Assembly: GCA_019421365.1 (NCBI GenBank)
Contig: JAHZFJ010000015.1
Coordinates: 1-64,000, forward strand
DNA from: Lachnospiraceae bacterium
GTDB lineage: Bacteria; Bacillota; Clostridia; Lachnospirales; Lachnospiraceae
DNA: 64,000 nucleotides
Direction of reading: 5' to 3'
The notes below the pieces were generated by a model that saw nothing but the letters and a program-made list of their open reading frames with translations, ran no database searches and was not told the origin of the DNA. This document shows positions 33,849 to 43,024 of the stretch, one piece after another. Positions within the stretch are counted from its first letter, which is position 1. Each line of letters opens with the position of its first letter. The position numbers were made by a program, and so were the translations under genes.

Positions 33849-33902
33849 CCAGGTATACCTTGTTAACACGTAGTAACGTAGCAGTCTACCTTGGTTTTTT
33901 TG
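33849..33902 (+). terminator. Riboswitch-controlled terminator before folT
   Basis: CCAGGTA pairs with TACCTTGG around a nested ACGT-AGTA-ACGT hairpin, followed by seven T. It lies between the aptamer and the folT ribosome-binding site and is the likely expression platform. Confidence 0.7.
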
Positions 33903-33946
33903 GTATCATACGTTGCTACCAACTACATTATGGAGGTGTTTTTATT

Positions 33947-34516
33947 ATGCTTTTTATAAGTAAAGAGGCATTAAATCTTAAGAAGCAGATTACAAGCATG
34001 AGCAAATTACGTAATCTTGTATTCTGTGCTCTCATGGTCGCCATGTATATTGTCGTATCTTTCTTTGATATTCCAATTACACAATCAATTGAGATTCGTC
34101 TTGGTTTTATAATTATCGCTGCGGCGAGCATGCTTGGTGGGCCAGTCATGGGCCTTAGCGTTGGTGCTTTAGGCGATGTTGTGAAAATGCTCATAACTGG
34201 TGGAAAAGGAAGCTCTTTCTTCTTTGGCTTTACCATTACGTATGCGCTAATGGGCTTTTTATTCGGTATTGTTTTTTACAAATGCAAAGTAACAATTCCT
34301 AGAGCTATCGCAGCAAGCATCTGTGAATTTGCAATCTCAATATTATTAAATACGTTTAACCTATCTATTTTATACGGTACACCATATAATGCATTATTCC
34401 TGAGCAGACTTCCTAAGTCATCAATTATGCTTGTAATTAATGTATTCCTATTGTTTATAACAATGCGGGCCTTACAGGTTGCATTCCGTCATAACAATAT
34501 AGCTGTGGAATCCTAA
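33947..34516 (+). CDS. folT: Folate ECF transporter S component FolT
   Basis: The ~189-residue membrane protein is an ECF substrate-binding subunit: LVFCALMVAMYIVVSFFDIP, the IEIRLGFI motif and the GALGDVVKMLI stretch are typical of FolT. It works with a shared energizing module encoded elsewhere. The ATG at 33947 has GGAGGTG ahead; the open frame extends upstream to a GTG at 33746, but that lies inside the riboswitch. The riboswitch itself supports folate as the substrate. Confidence 0.93.
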   Translation: MLFISKEALNLKKQITSMSKLRNLVFCALMVAMYIVVSFFDIPITQSIEIRLGFIIIAAASMLGGPVMGLSVGALGDVVKMLITGGKGSSFFFGFTITYALMGFLFGIVFYKCKVTIPRAIAASICEFAISILLNTFNLSILYGTPYNALFLSRLPKSSIMLVINVFLLFITMRALQVAFRHNNIAVES

Positions 34517-34562
34517 ACATTAATGTGTATGCTTTACATTCTTGTAAAGTTTTTATATAACT

Positions 34563-34624
34563 AAAAAAGGTATACAACAAACTGAAAGTTTTTAAAACTC
34601 CCATAGTTGTTGTATACCTTTTTT
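34563..34624. terminator. Bidirectional terminator between folT and the GT2 gene
   Basis: AAAAAAGGTATACAACAA pairs with its complement ending in six T, so it works in both directions between convergent genes. Confidence 0.88.
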
Positions 34625-34626
34625 AA

Positions 34627-35643
34627 TCAATTGAATCCAATTATCTTTTGAGATATGCGATATCCCATCTTTATAATTGCATGTCCAGTTGCTCCTGGAA
34701 GATGCATACTATGTCCTAGTACACTATGACGTATCTTAATATACATCGCTGGTTTCGTTGTTTTAAGATACTCCCATAATTTTTTCTTCTCATTCAAACT
34801 TTCTTTCGTCCCAATCTTAACAAGATACACAGAAGATATCATCATCATTACAGTTAAGTATTTCAGCATGTAATTTTGAAGTTTTTTGCTCTTAATATCA
34901 TATATATCTGTTGAATCAATCATTAACTTGGTAACTCTTATCTGTTGATCAATTCTACTCATCATTACTTTCTCGTTAACAGATTGATCTTCTCGACCTA
35001 TATAATAACGATAGAAATCCTCATCCATATAGTAAATCGTATTCACATAAGGTAGTGGTTGATATACAAATATATTATCCACATAAAAAGTATGCTTTGG
35101 TAATTGTAATTCACAATCACGTAATAACTTCGTACGATAGAAAACAGAATGCATTAAGATATTTTGACTTTGTTTAAAATGCTTCAAATCATCCCAACCA
35201 AATATAGTATCTACTGGCATTGCACTCTTATAATCAATTACCTTTTGCTTATTTAGATATGCGTTCTCATATACATAATTAGCAATTAATAAATCTAACT
35301 CTTTATTTTCATCACGCATCTTTCTAAGTAGATTCAGAACTTTCTTTAATGACTCCTCATTCACCCAATCATCACTATCAACTACTTTAAAATACAATCC
35401 TGTTGCATTCTTAAGACCCGTATTGACAGCTTCCCCGTGTCCCCCATTCTCCTGGTGGATTGCTCTAATAATGGTAGGATACTTTTCTTGATATGCATTT
35501 GCTATTTTACCGGTTCCATCCTTTGATCCATCATTTACAATAATGATTTCAACTTCTTCTCCACCAGTTAATAAGGTTTCAACAGCTCTGCCTAGGTATT
35601 CTTCCGAATTATAGCTTGGTATTGCTACTGATAATAGTTTCAT
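34627..35643 (-). CDS. Family GT2 glycosyltransferase
   Basis: The 338-residue GT-A enzyme starts LLSVAIPSYNSEEYLGRAVETLL, with IIIVNDGSKDGT, ENGGHGEAVNTGL and the metal-binding VDSDDWV motif. It would move a sugar to a cell-surface acceptor; donor and acceptor are unknown. No membrane segment is evident. It stands alone between a shared terminator and its own upstream region. Confidence 0.9.
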   Translation of the reverse strand: MKLLSVAIPSYNSEEYLGRAVETLLTGGEEVEIIIVNDGSKDGTGKIANAYQEKYPTIIRAIHQENGGHGEAVNTGLKNATGLYFKVVDSDDWVNEESLKKVLNLLRKMRDENKELDLLIANYVYENAYLNKQKVIDYKSAMPVDTIFGWDDLKHFKQSQNILMHSVFYRTKLLRDCELQLPKHTFYVDNIFVYQPLPYVNTIYYMDEDFYRYYIGREDQSVNEKVMMSRIDQQIRVTKLMIDSTDIYDIKSKKLQNYMLKYLTVMMMISSVYLVKIGTKESLNEKKKLWEYLKTTKPAMYIKIRHSVLGHSMHLPGATGHAIIKMGYRISQKIIGFN

Positions 35644-35836
35644 AATTCCTCCTCTGCATATTGCAAATCTTAATCTTATTCACCCTCTTTGGTGTCAACT
35701 AGCGTGATACTTCCAATTAATTTTCATATATAGTCAACTAGGCAAAATGTCTAGTAATAGTCTTCCTCTCAGTCAAGTTTTTCTATATAATAGTATTCTC
35801 AAATCTAACTAACATAATTCTATCATTTTTTTACAT

Positions 35837-35877
35837 GCACTCCTTGTTTTATCAATTTTGTATTCTCCAAGGAGTGC
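35837..35877. other. Hairpin between the GT2 gene and the zinc-ribbon gene
   Basis: A perfect 10-bp stem (GCACTCCTTG/CAAGGAGTGC) lies 20 bases past the stop of the zinc-ribbon protein gene. There is no T-run on the minus strand, so terminator function is uncertain. Confidence 0.45.
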
Positions 35878-35897
35878 TTCTGTATATACTTGTATTA

Positions 35898-36899
35898 TTA
35901 AAGCTTGTTATAAAGATACATTAAAATTAATGATATAATAATATAGATTGCAAATATTAAGAAAGATATATATACACGTTTATTCTCGTCTTGGATCGAG
36001 CCATCATCTAACGCAGTATGTACATAATAATAGCCTAAGATTCCACCTAATACTATAGCAACAACTGAAAGCGGTAGACTGAATAAAGACGTAATAATAG
36101 CAACTACTATAAAAGGTAAAAATGCGGCACTCTTTGTTGCTGCTATACATATTGCTTCTTTAAAATTCTTATTTGCTTTACCAATTTGCTTTACAATAAG
36201 CATTGTTACACCAGCAAATATACATGCTCCTAATGCTGTTCCTATTAAAGTACTAAAAATTGTGCTTAGATAAGGAACTTTTATTTCCCCTTGAAAATAA
36301 TAAGACATTCCACCAAATATGCTCATAATCATGGAGTAAAGTTTCTTTAATATAAGGCTTGAGAAAATTATCATTAACACAGCTTCTGCACCAATTAGTA
36401 TAAGTGCATTAATAAAATTACTATCATTAACAAAGTTCTTCAAATTATCAGCTGGTGCTTTCCATATATCCAATAGAATCTGCCATATATTCTTCGCATA
36501 CTTACCAGCTACTGCTGCTGCCTGAGACGCTTGTTGGCTGAATTGATTCGTTTGATTATCTGATTGACCTTGTACTGTCTGTCCTTGCATTGGTTGTCCT
36601 TGCACCGGCTGTCCTTGTACTGGTTGTCCCTGCATTGGTTGTCCCTGCATTGGTTGTCCTTGTACTGGCTGCCCTTGCACTGATTGTCCATACATATATC
36701 CGCTTACACCTGCTTGTTGCTCGCCTTGAATAGGTTGTGAGCCCATTATCTGCACAGGTTGTACATTAACCTCTACTGTTTCTTCTTTCACTTCATTTAC
36801 TTCTGAGGATATAACCTGGTCTTGTTCACTCCCCAGAGAACACGAACAAGTTTCTCCATCTTGTAAAGGCTTACCACACTTACCGCAAAATTTTGCCAT
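35898..36899 (-). CDS. Zinc-ribbon membrane protein with GQPVQ repeats
   Basis: The 333 residues consist of an N-terminal zinc ribbon (FCGKCGKPL ... CSCS), a low-complexity stretch of eight five-residue GQxxQ repeats (residues 71-110), and a C-terminal half with about five membrane helices of YIP1-like type (residues ~163-330). Such zinc-ribbon membrane proteins are common in Lachnospiraceae but have no assigned role. The linker resembles a flexible spacer. Confidence 0.8.
   Translation of the reverse strand: MAKFCGKCGKPLQDGETCSCSLGSEQDQVISSEVNEVKEETVEVNVQPVQIMGSQPIQGEQQAGVSGYMYGQSVQGQPVQGQPMQGQPMQGQPVQGQPVQGQPMQGQTVQGQSDNQTNQFSQQASQAAAVAGKYAKNIWQILLDIWKAPADNLKNFVNDSNFINALILIGAEAVLMIIFSSLILKKLYSMIMSIFGGMSYYFQGEIKVPYLSTIFSTLIGTALGACIFAGVTMLIVKQIGKANKNFKEAICIAATKSAAFLPFIVVAIITSLFSLPLSVVAIVLGGILGYYYVHTALDDGSIQDENKRVYISFLIFAIYIIISLILMYLYNKL
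36570..36689. repeat. 15-bp coding tandem repeat
   Basis: About eight units of 15 bases encode GQPVQ or GQPMQ in the zinc-ribbon protein. Units differ at a few positions. Because the unit is a multiple of three, gain or loss keeps the frame, so length may vary among strains. Confidence 0.85.
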
Positions 36900-36918
36900 A
36901 TTGATTTCCTCTCTCTCA

Positions 36919-36984
36919 GTTTATTTGATGACTGTATTTTTTAAGTATAAACTTCTTTAACCATTTCACAGTCACCAAATAAAC
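36919..36984 (-). terminator. Hairpin after pdp
   Basis: GTTTATTTGATGACTGT pairs with its near-complement at 36968-36984 (one mismatch in 17). It starts 12 bases past the pdp stop and probably ends the deo transcript, though the T-run is weak. Confidence 0.55.
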
Positions 36985-36995
36985 TATACCATAGA

Positions 36996-38321
36996 TTAGG
37001 AATACTTTTCAATTCCTTCTTTACTAACTCTGGCAAATATTAGGGGCTCGATTACAGGTTTATCTTCCGAAATCGTATAAGCTTCTAATAAAAGTTTCTC
37101 TACATCTGCAAACATCTTCTCATCTGATGCATATAATGTGGCTAGCACTTCGCCCTTCTTAACAAATGCACCGATTTTCTTATCTAGAATAATACCTGCA
37201 GAATAATCAAGTAAGCTTTCTTTCGTCGCACGTCCTGCACCTAACTCTACTGAAGCAATACCACATTTCTCTGTATTCATATGTGTAATGTACCCTTCAC
37301 GATCAGAGCGAACTTCATAACAAAATGGAGCTTTGGCAAATGCATTCGTGTCTTTGATTACCCTTGAATCGCCACCTTGTGCTTCTACCATATCTATTAA
37401 TTTACCTAAAGCTTTTCCTGATGTAATTGCCTCTTTAGCCATCTTTTCACAAGTTTCTACATCACCCTTACCCGTTAAGTGAAGCATATTTGCAGCAAGT
37501 TTAATACAAACACTTGTAAGGTCTTCTGGCCCTTTACCTTGTAATGTATGGACAGCTTCAATTACCTCTAGAGAATTTCCTATCGCATTTCCTAGTGGTA
37601 TATCCATATCAGTAATTAATGCAACTGTCTTTCTTCCTTCATGTTCACCGATAGCTACCATTTTACTTGCTAGTAAGATAGAATCATCAATCGTCTTCAT
37701 GAAAGCACCACTACCAGTCTTAACATCAAGAAGGATACTATCACTTCCAGCTGCGAGCTTTTTACTCATAATAGAAGAAGCTATTAGCGGAATACTTCCT
37801 ACCGTAGCTGTTACGTCACGAAGAGCATATAATTTCTTATCTGCAGGAGCAAGATTACCCGATTGTCCAATTACACTTAAACCAATTCTATTAACAATAT
37901 CAAAGAACTCTTCTCGTGGAAGAGAAGTCTTCATACCAGGTATCGCTTCCATCTTATCAATCGTTCCACCAGTATGACCAAGTCCTCTGCCGGACATCTT
38001 AGCTACTTTACCACCACATGCTGCAACAATTGGAGCAATTACAAGTGTTGTTTTATCGCCAACGCCACCTGTACTGTGCTTATCTACCTTAATACCATCA
38101 ATAGCTGATAGATCAATCATATCGCCTGAATGAGCCATCGCTCCTGTCATTACAGCCATCTCATGATCTGTCATGCCTTTAAAACAAATTGCCATAAGCA
38201 TCGCTGACATCTGGTAATCTGGAATCTCTTCCTTAACATAACCATCTATCATAAATTGGATTTCTTCATCAGTAAGGATTTCGCCTTTCTTTTTCTTAGT
38301 AATTAAATCCACCATTCTCAT
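36996..38321 (-). CDS. pdp: Pyrimidine-nucleoside phosphorylase
   Basis: The enzyme splits thymidine, deoxyuridine and uridine with phosphate. The ~441 residues start MRMVDLITKKKKGE and carry DKHSTGGVGDKTTL (phosphate and signature region) and MSGRGLGHTGGTIDKME. The ATG at 38321 follows GGAG by nine bases; an in-frame start 13 codons earlier has none. It is last in the deoB-deoD-deoC-cdd-pdp series. Confidence 0.95.
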   Translation of the reverse strand: MRMVDLITKKKKGEILTDEEIQFMIDGYVKEEIPDYQMSAMLMAICFKGMTDHEMAVMTGAMAHSGDMIDLSAIDGIKVDKHSTGGVGDKTTLVIAPIVAACGGKVAKMSGRGLGHTGGTIDKMEAIPGMKTSLPREEFFDIVNRIGLSVIGQSGNLAPADKKLYALRDVTATVGSIPLIASSIMSKKLAAGSDSILLDVKTGSGAFMKTIDDSILLASKMVAIGEHEGRKTVALITDMDIPLGNAIGNSLEVIEAVHTLQGKGPEDLTSVCIKLAANMLHLTGKGDVETCEKMAKEAITSGKALGKLIDMVEAQGGDSRVIKDTNAFAKAPFCYEVRSDREGYITHMNTEKCGIASVELGAGRATKESLLDYSAGIILDKKIGAFVKKGEVLATLYASDEKMFADVEKLLLEAYTISEDKPVIEPLIFARVSKEGIEKYS

Positions 38322-38416
38322 ACTTATCATCTCCGTTCTAATCAAGTATATCTTAGCCAATTGCGAAACTCTTCTCCATTACAAATAGTTTTGCAATTGA
38401 CGTCAAGTTTTCAATC

Positions 38417-38833
38417 TTAATTCTCGATTAAATCTCCAGGACCAAAACCAAGTGGTAACAACTCTTCCAATGTGAACTCCTTATACTCTTCTTCCGATTT
38501 TGCTAAGATAATATTAAATGTTTTAGGATCACAAAACTCCATCATTACCTGTCTACATACACCACAAGGTGCTGTAATATTCTCCACTTTACGTCCCTTA
38601 CCAGCAACTATTACAATCTTTTCAAACTCTTTGGTTCCTTCACTAACTGCCTTAAAGAAAGCCGTACGTTCTGCACAATTTGAAGGCGTATAGGCTGCAT
38701 TTTCTATATTGCAACCGGTGAATATGGAACCGTCTTTAGCAACTAATACTGCCGAAACATTGAAGTTAGAATATGGCGCATAAGAATATTTCAATCCATC
38801 AATCGCCATTCTAATAAGCTCTTTATTATCCAT
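38417..38833 (-). CDS. cdd: Cytidine deaminase
   Basis: The 138-residue zinc enzyme deaminates cytidine and deoxycytidine. The zinc and catalytic motifs are NCAERTAFFKA (CAE type) and PCGVCRQVMMEF. Size fits the tetrameric short form. It feeds uridine and deoxyuridine to the pyrimidine phosphorylase encoded just downstream. Confidence 0.96.
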   Translation of the reverse strand: MDNKELIRMAIDGLKYSYAPYSNFNVSAVLVAKDGSIFTGCNIENAAYTPSNCAERTAFFKAVSEGTKEFEKIVIVAGKGRKVENITAPCGVCRQVMMEFCDPKTFNIILAKSEEEYKEFTLEELLPLGFGPGDLIEN

Positions 38834-38880
38834 TATAAGTCCCTTTCTATGATTACCTAATTATAGATTCAGATAGAAGA

Positions 38881-38923
38881 GAGGGTATTATAGAAGTCAT
38901 AATCTATCCTTCGTAATACCCTC
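38881..38923 (-). terminator. Hairpin between deoC and cdd
   Basis: A perfect 10-bp stem (GAGGGTATTA/TAATACCCTC) starts 18 bases past the deoC stop. The following bases are pyrimidine-rich but not a T-run, so partial termination is most likely, leaving cdd-pdp less expressed. Confidence 0.5.
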
Positions 38924-38940
38924 GTCTTTACCTGCTTATC

Positions 38941-39606
38941 TTAATATCCTGTACCAGTTTCATTCTTTGCTAATTTAACAATACGGCTTGTTCCAAGTCT
39001 TGATGCACCTAGTTCAATGAATTTCTCAGCATCATCAAATGATGAAATTCCACCTGCTGCTTTCATCTTAACGTGTTCGCCGATGTTCTTAGCAAACAAC
39101 GCAATATCATCAAATGTAGCACCTGCTGTAGAGAAGCCGGTTGAAGTTTTGATGTAGTCTGCTCCTGAATTAGTAACAACTTTACACATCATAACCTTTT
39201 CTTCTTCTGTTAACACGCAAGTCTCAATAATAACTTTAAGGATCTTATCTTTACATACTTCTTTTAGTGTTTTAATTTCTTGTTCAATTAAATCAAAACG
39301 TTTATCTTTAACCCAACCAAGATTGATTACCATATCAATCTCATCTGCTCCATTATCTATTGCATCCTTTGTTTCGAATGCTTTAACAGCTGTTGTATTA
39401 TATCCATTAGGAAAACCAATTACAGTACACACTGCCATCTTGTCTCCCATATATTCTTTTGCTTGCTTAACATAAGAAGGCGGAATACAAACGCTTGCTG
39501 TTTGATAATGCATCGCGTCGTCACAAATTGTTTTAATATCATCCCATGTAGCAGTTGTCCCTAACAATGTATGGTCAACTTTTTCAAAAATATTCTTCTT
39601 ATTCAT
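38941..39606 (-). CDS. deoC: Deoxyribose-phosphate aldolase
   Basis: DeoC cuts 2-deoxyribose 5-phosphate into glyceraldehyde 3-phosphate and acetaldehyde. The 221 residues form the TIM barrel with DEIDMVINLGW, KVIIETCVL and the Schiff-base Lys in DYIKTSTGFS. It follows deoD by 26 bases. Confidence 0.97.
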   Translation of the reverse strand: MNKKNIFEKVDHTLLGTTATWDDIKTICDDAMHYQTASVCIPPSYVKQAKEYMGDKMAVCTVIGFPNGYNTTAVKAFETKDAIDNGADEIDMVINLGWVKDKRFDLIEQEIKTLKEVCKDKILKVIIETCVLTEEEKVMMCKVVTNSGADYIKTSTGFSTAGATFDDIALFAKNIGEHVKMKAAGGISSFDDAEKFIELGASRLGTSRIVKLAKNETGTGY

Positions 39607-39632
39607 CGATACATATCCTCCCTACACAGTAA

Positions 39633-40337
39633 TTATTCAGCGATTTCTAAAGCGATTTCCATCATCTCTCTAAAACTTGTTTGTCTTTCTTCTGCTGGAA
39701 GTGCTTCTCCTGTGAATACATGGTCAGATACAGTAAGAATACATAATGCTTTCTTATTTGCTCTAGCTGCAATCATATATAGAGCTGCTGCTTCCATCTC
39801 AACTGCTGCCACATTCATCTTTTTCCATAATTCATTAGTCTTCTCATAATCATTATAGAAGTGGTCAGATGATAAGATGTTACCTACAACTACTTTGATG
39901 TTCTTTTCTTCAGCTGTTTCTACTGCTTTACGAAGAAGTGAGAAATCTGCTATTGGTGCATATGTTCCTGGTAATTTATATTGTTCTGCATAATTAGAAT
40001 CTGTTGATGCACCCATACCAATAACAACGTCACGTACTTTGATATCATCTCCAATACCACCTGCTGAACCGATACGAATAATACTTTCTACATCATAGAA
40101 ATGATATAATTCATAGGAATAGATACCGATTGATGGCATACCCATTCCACCACCCATAACGGATACTCTTTTACCTTTATAAGTTCCTGTATATCCAAAC
40201 ATATTACGTACAGTATTGAAACAAGTTACTTCTTCTAAAAAATTATCTGCAATGTATTTTGCTCTTAATGGATCTCCTGGCATTAATACTGTCTTTGCTA
40301 TATCTCCTGGTTTTGCTGCATTATGTGGTGTTGCCAT
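39633..40337 (-). CDS. deoD: Purine-nucleoside phosphorylase, DeoD type
   Basis: The 234-residue hexameric-type phosphorylase begins TPHNAAKPGDIAKTVLMPGDPLRAK and has the RNMFGYTGTYKGKRVSVMGGGMG phosphate-site region split across the expected loops and the EMEAAALY motif. It releases purine bases from (deoxy)nucleosides. AGGAGG precedes the ATG. A 196-bp inverted-repeat element separates it from deoB. Confidence 0.96.
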   Translation of the reverse strand: MATPHNAAKPGDIAKTVLMPGDPLRAKYIADNFLEEVTCFNTVRNMFGYTGTYKGKRVSVMGGGMGMPSIGIYSYELYHFYDVESIIRIGSAGGIGDDIKVRDVVIGMGASTDSNYAEQYKLPGTYAPIADFSLLRKAVETAEEKNIKVVVGNILSSDHFYNDYEKTNELWKKMNVAAVEMEAAALYMIAARANKKALCILTVSDHVFTGEALPAEERQTSFREMMEIALEIAE

Positions 40338-40436
40338 AATAGTACCTCCTAATTAAATTAAATTGGACTTCAAGTATACAACATTTTATTGATTTTATCA
40401 ATGAAACTGAGTTACTTTCCTTTTTTGCTAATGTTA

Positions 40437-40632
40437 CTCAAACTTCGCACTTGAAGATTTCGAGGAGTAGCTAACCGCTCTATCCAACGAAAAACCCGCT
40501 CTCGCTTAGCTTCACACGTAGCAGTACTAAGATTTCGCGTTGCTCAATCAAGTGCTGACGTGTTCAGATAGTTTTTCTTATGAATATAGCAATTCTCCAC
40601 TCTAAATGAACTTCTTTATGTGCGAAGTTTGC
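40437..40632. mobile_element. MITE-like inverted-repeat element between deoD and deoB
   Basis: The 196-bp segment has terminal inverted repeats (CTCAAACTTCGCAC at the left, GTGCGAAGTTTGC at the right) and is flanked by the identical nine bases CTAATGTTA at 40428-40436 and 40633-40641, as expected of a target-site duplication. It has no coding capacity. Internal motifs (TTGAAGATTTCGAGGAGTAG) recur at 4156-4213 and 59827-59878. No transposase is in the window. Confidence 0.7.
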
Positions 40633-40660
40633 CTAATGTTAATAGAATACTCACTTCTTC

Positions 40661-41845
40661 TTATATAATCTCTGATAAAAGTGATTTTCCTGATACTTTA
40701 GAATCAACATTAAAGTAATCTAAGATTGTTGCTGCAATATCAGCGAATGAATCTCTTGTACCTAGATTCGTATTCTTCTTAATCTTATCTCCGTAGATAA
40801 CTAGTGGTGTATATTCACGTGAATGATCAGTAGAAGGGGTTACTGGATCACAACCATGGTCAGCTGTAATCATTAGAATGTCATCTTCTTTTAATGCTGC
40901 TAATAATTCAGGTAATCTCTCATCAAAGTAAGTAAGTGCCTTTGCATAACCTTCTGCGTCATTTCTATGACCATACAACATATCAAAATCTACTAAATTA
41001 GTGAAACATAAACCATTAAAATCACGTTTCATATATTCAAGTGTACGTTCAATACCTTCAGCGTTATTAGCAGTACGAACCATCTCACCAATACCTTTTC
41101 CTGCGAAGATGTCATTTATTTTACCAACAGCTAATACATCTAAGCCAGCGTCTAATAACTGATCAAGCATTGTAGTATTTGGCGGAACTAATGAATAGTC
41201 ATGGCGTCTTGAAGTACGTTTGAAGTCAGGTGCTTCCCCTTCGAAAGGTCTTGCAATAACACGGCCTACGCCATATTTTCCTTCACAGATTTCTCTGGCT
41301 ATCTCACAATATTCATATAATTGCTCAATTGGAACAACTGATTCATGTGCCGCAATCTGGAATACGCTATCTGCTGATGTATAGACGATTAAGGCACCTG
41401 TTTTCACATGTTCCTCTCCATAATCACGGATTACATCTGTTCCTGAGTACGGTTTATTACAGATAACTTTTCTACCTGTACGTTCTTCGAATACATCAAG
41501 TAATTCCTTAGGGAATCCATCAGGGAATGTTGGAAGTGGACTTTCTGAAACAATACCAGCAATTTCCCAATGTCCAATTGTTGTATCCTTACCTTTTGAA
41601 GTTTCAGTCAATCTTGCATATGCACCGACTGGTGTAACTTCTTCTTTCGCCCAGTCTTCCTCTGGTCTTTCAATTTCAACTCCGTCAATGTTGAAGAAAC
41701 CTAATTTTTTCATATTAGGCATACGGAAATATTTACTTGTAGAAGCTGCTTTTACTGTGTTGCTTCCAGCATCTCCATAATTTGCTGCATCTGGCATTTC
41801 CCCAATGCCAAAACTATCTAAAACTATTAAAAATACACGTTTCAT
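40661..41845 (-). CDS. deoB: Phosphopentomutase
   Basis: DeoB moves phosphate between C1 and C5 of (deoxy)ribose, linking nucleoside cleavage to DeoC. The 394-residue alkaline phosphatase-superfamily enzyme has LDSFGIGEMPDA, the activated Thr in KGKDTTIGHWEIAG, and metal motifs TADHGCDP and STDHSREYTP. It starts 17 bases after the aminopeptidase gene. Confidence 0.96.
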   Translation of the reverse strand: MKRVFLIVLDSFGIGEMPDAANYGDAGSNTVKAASTSKYFRMPNMKKLGFFNIDGVEIERPEEDWAKEEVTPVGAYARLTETSKGKDTTIGHWEIAGIVSESPLPTFPDGFPKELLDVFEERTGRKVICNKPYSGTDVIRDYGEEHVKTGALIVYTSADSVFQIAAHESVVPIEQLYEYCEIAREICEGKYGVGRVIARPFEGEAPDFKRTSRRHDYSLVPPNTTMLDQLLDAGLDVLAVGKINDIFAGKGIGEMVRTANNAEGIERTLEYMKRDFNGLCFTNLVDFDMLYGHRNDAEGYAKALTYFDERLPELLAALKEDDILMITADHGCDPVTPSTDHSREYTPLVIYGDKIKKNTNLGTRDSFADIAATILDYFNVDSKVSGKSLLSEII

Positions 41846-41862
41846 ACTTTACCTCATTTCTT

Positions 41863-42981
41863 TTACTTAAGATTCTCTGGGTTTAAACACTCTAATTCTT
41901 TCACAACGAACTTGCCATCTTTACGAACAAGAACATCATCAAAATAAATCTCGCCACCACCGTACTCAGGCGTTTGAATACATACAAGATCCCAATGGAT
42001 AGAAGAATGATTACCATTTGGTGCATCATCGTAGCAGTTTCCTGGTGTGAAGTGGAATGATCCCATAATCTTTTCATCAAATAAAGTATCCTTCATTGGA
42101 GTTAATACATATGGGTTAACACCAATCGCAAATTCTCCAACAAAACGAGCTCCTTCGTCTGTATCAAATACTTTATTAATTCTTTCTGTATCGTTAGCTG
42201 TTGCTTCAATAATCTTACCATCTTTGAAAGTTAACTTAATATTCTCAAAGGTAAATCCTTGATATACTGCAGGTGCATTGTATTGTAACGTACCATTAAT
42301 TGAATCTTTAACTGGTGCTGTAAATACTTCACCGTCAGGAATATTCGCATCTCCAGCACATGGAATTGCTGGTATATCTTTAATAGAGAATGTAAGATCT
42401 GTACCAGGTCCTACAATGTGTACTTTGTCTGTACGGTTTAGGTACTCTACTAAATTCTCCATAGCTTTACCCATCTTAGAATAATCTAAGTTACATACAT
42501 CAAAGTAGAAGTTTTCGAATTTCTCAGTACTCATATTAGCTAGCTGTGCCATAGAGCTGTTTGGATAACGAAGAACTACCCAACGTGTTTTAGGAACACG
42601 AATGTCATGGTGTACTGGAGTAGAATATAAGCTAGAATATAGTTTCATCTTCTCTGCCGGCACATCTGAGTATTCTGTTACATTATCACTACCACGAACA
42701 CCAACATAACAATCCATCTTAGCCATCTCTGCTGCATCTATTTCAGCCATAACCTTTAATTGCTCTTCTGTGCAATTAAGAAGCATCTCTCTCTCCACTA
42801 TAGGATCCGTGAAATGTGGAAATGGATTACCTCCCACTGCATATACTTCTTTCACTAATTGTTTTGCTAACATCTGCGTAGCCGGTCCAACGTAGTGGAT
42901 ATATACATTATCTCCTTTTTTAACTTTCATCGAATAATTTACAAGGTTTTTTGCTAATGTTTTAATTCTTTCATCTACCAT
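41863..42981 (-). CDS. M29 family aminopeptidase
   Basis: The 372-residue protein matches the M29 (AmpS/PepS) group: RIKTLAKNLVNYSMKVKKGDNVYIHY at the N-terminus (split here as family text), GPGTDLTFSIKD, and C-terminal GNCYDDAPNGNHSSIHWDL with the metal-binding His and Asp. These dimeric metalloenzymes release N-terminal residues from peptides in the cytoplasm. It heads the deo gene series, which links peptide and nucleoside scavenging only by position. Confidence 0.92.
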   Translation of the reverse strand: MVDERIKTLAKNLVNYSMKVKKGDNVYIHYVGPATQMLAKQLVKEVYAVGGNPFPHFTDPIVEREMLLNCTEEQLKVMAEIDAAEMAKMDCYVGVRGSDNVTEYSDVPAEKMKLYSSLYSTPVHHDIRVPKTRWVVLRYPNSSMAQLANMSTEKFENFYFDVCNLDYSKMGKAMENLVEYLNRTDKVHIVGPGTDLTFSIKDIPAIPCAGDANIPDGEVFTAPVKDSINGTLQYNAPAVYQGFTFENIKLTFKDGKIIEATANDTERINKVFDTDEGARFVGEFAIGVNPYVLTPMKDTLFDEKIMGSFHFTPGNCYDDAPNGNHSSIHWDLVCIQTPEYGGGEIYFDDVLVRKDGKFVVKELECLNPENLK

Positions 42982-43024
42982 ATTATCACTTTCCTTTCTT
43001 TTGTTAATGAGTTTTACAAAACTC

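Noticed and set aside
33746..33946. N-terminal extension of FolT from a GTG
   Set aside because: The extension runs through the THF riboswitch and its terminator; the ATG at 33947 has a strong ribosome-binding site and gives the normal FolT length.
36564..36695. Short regular repeats resembling a CRISPR array
   Set aside because: The repeats are contiguous 15-bp coding units with no spacers and no cas genes; they encode GQxxQ.
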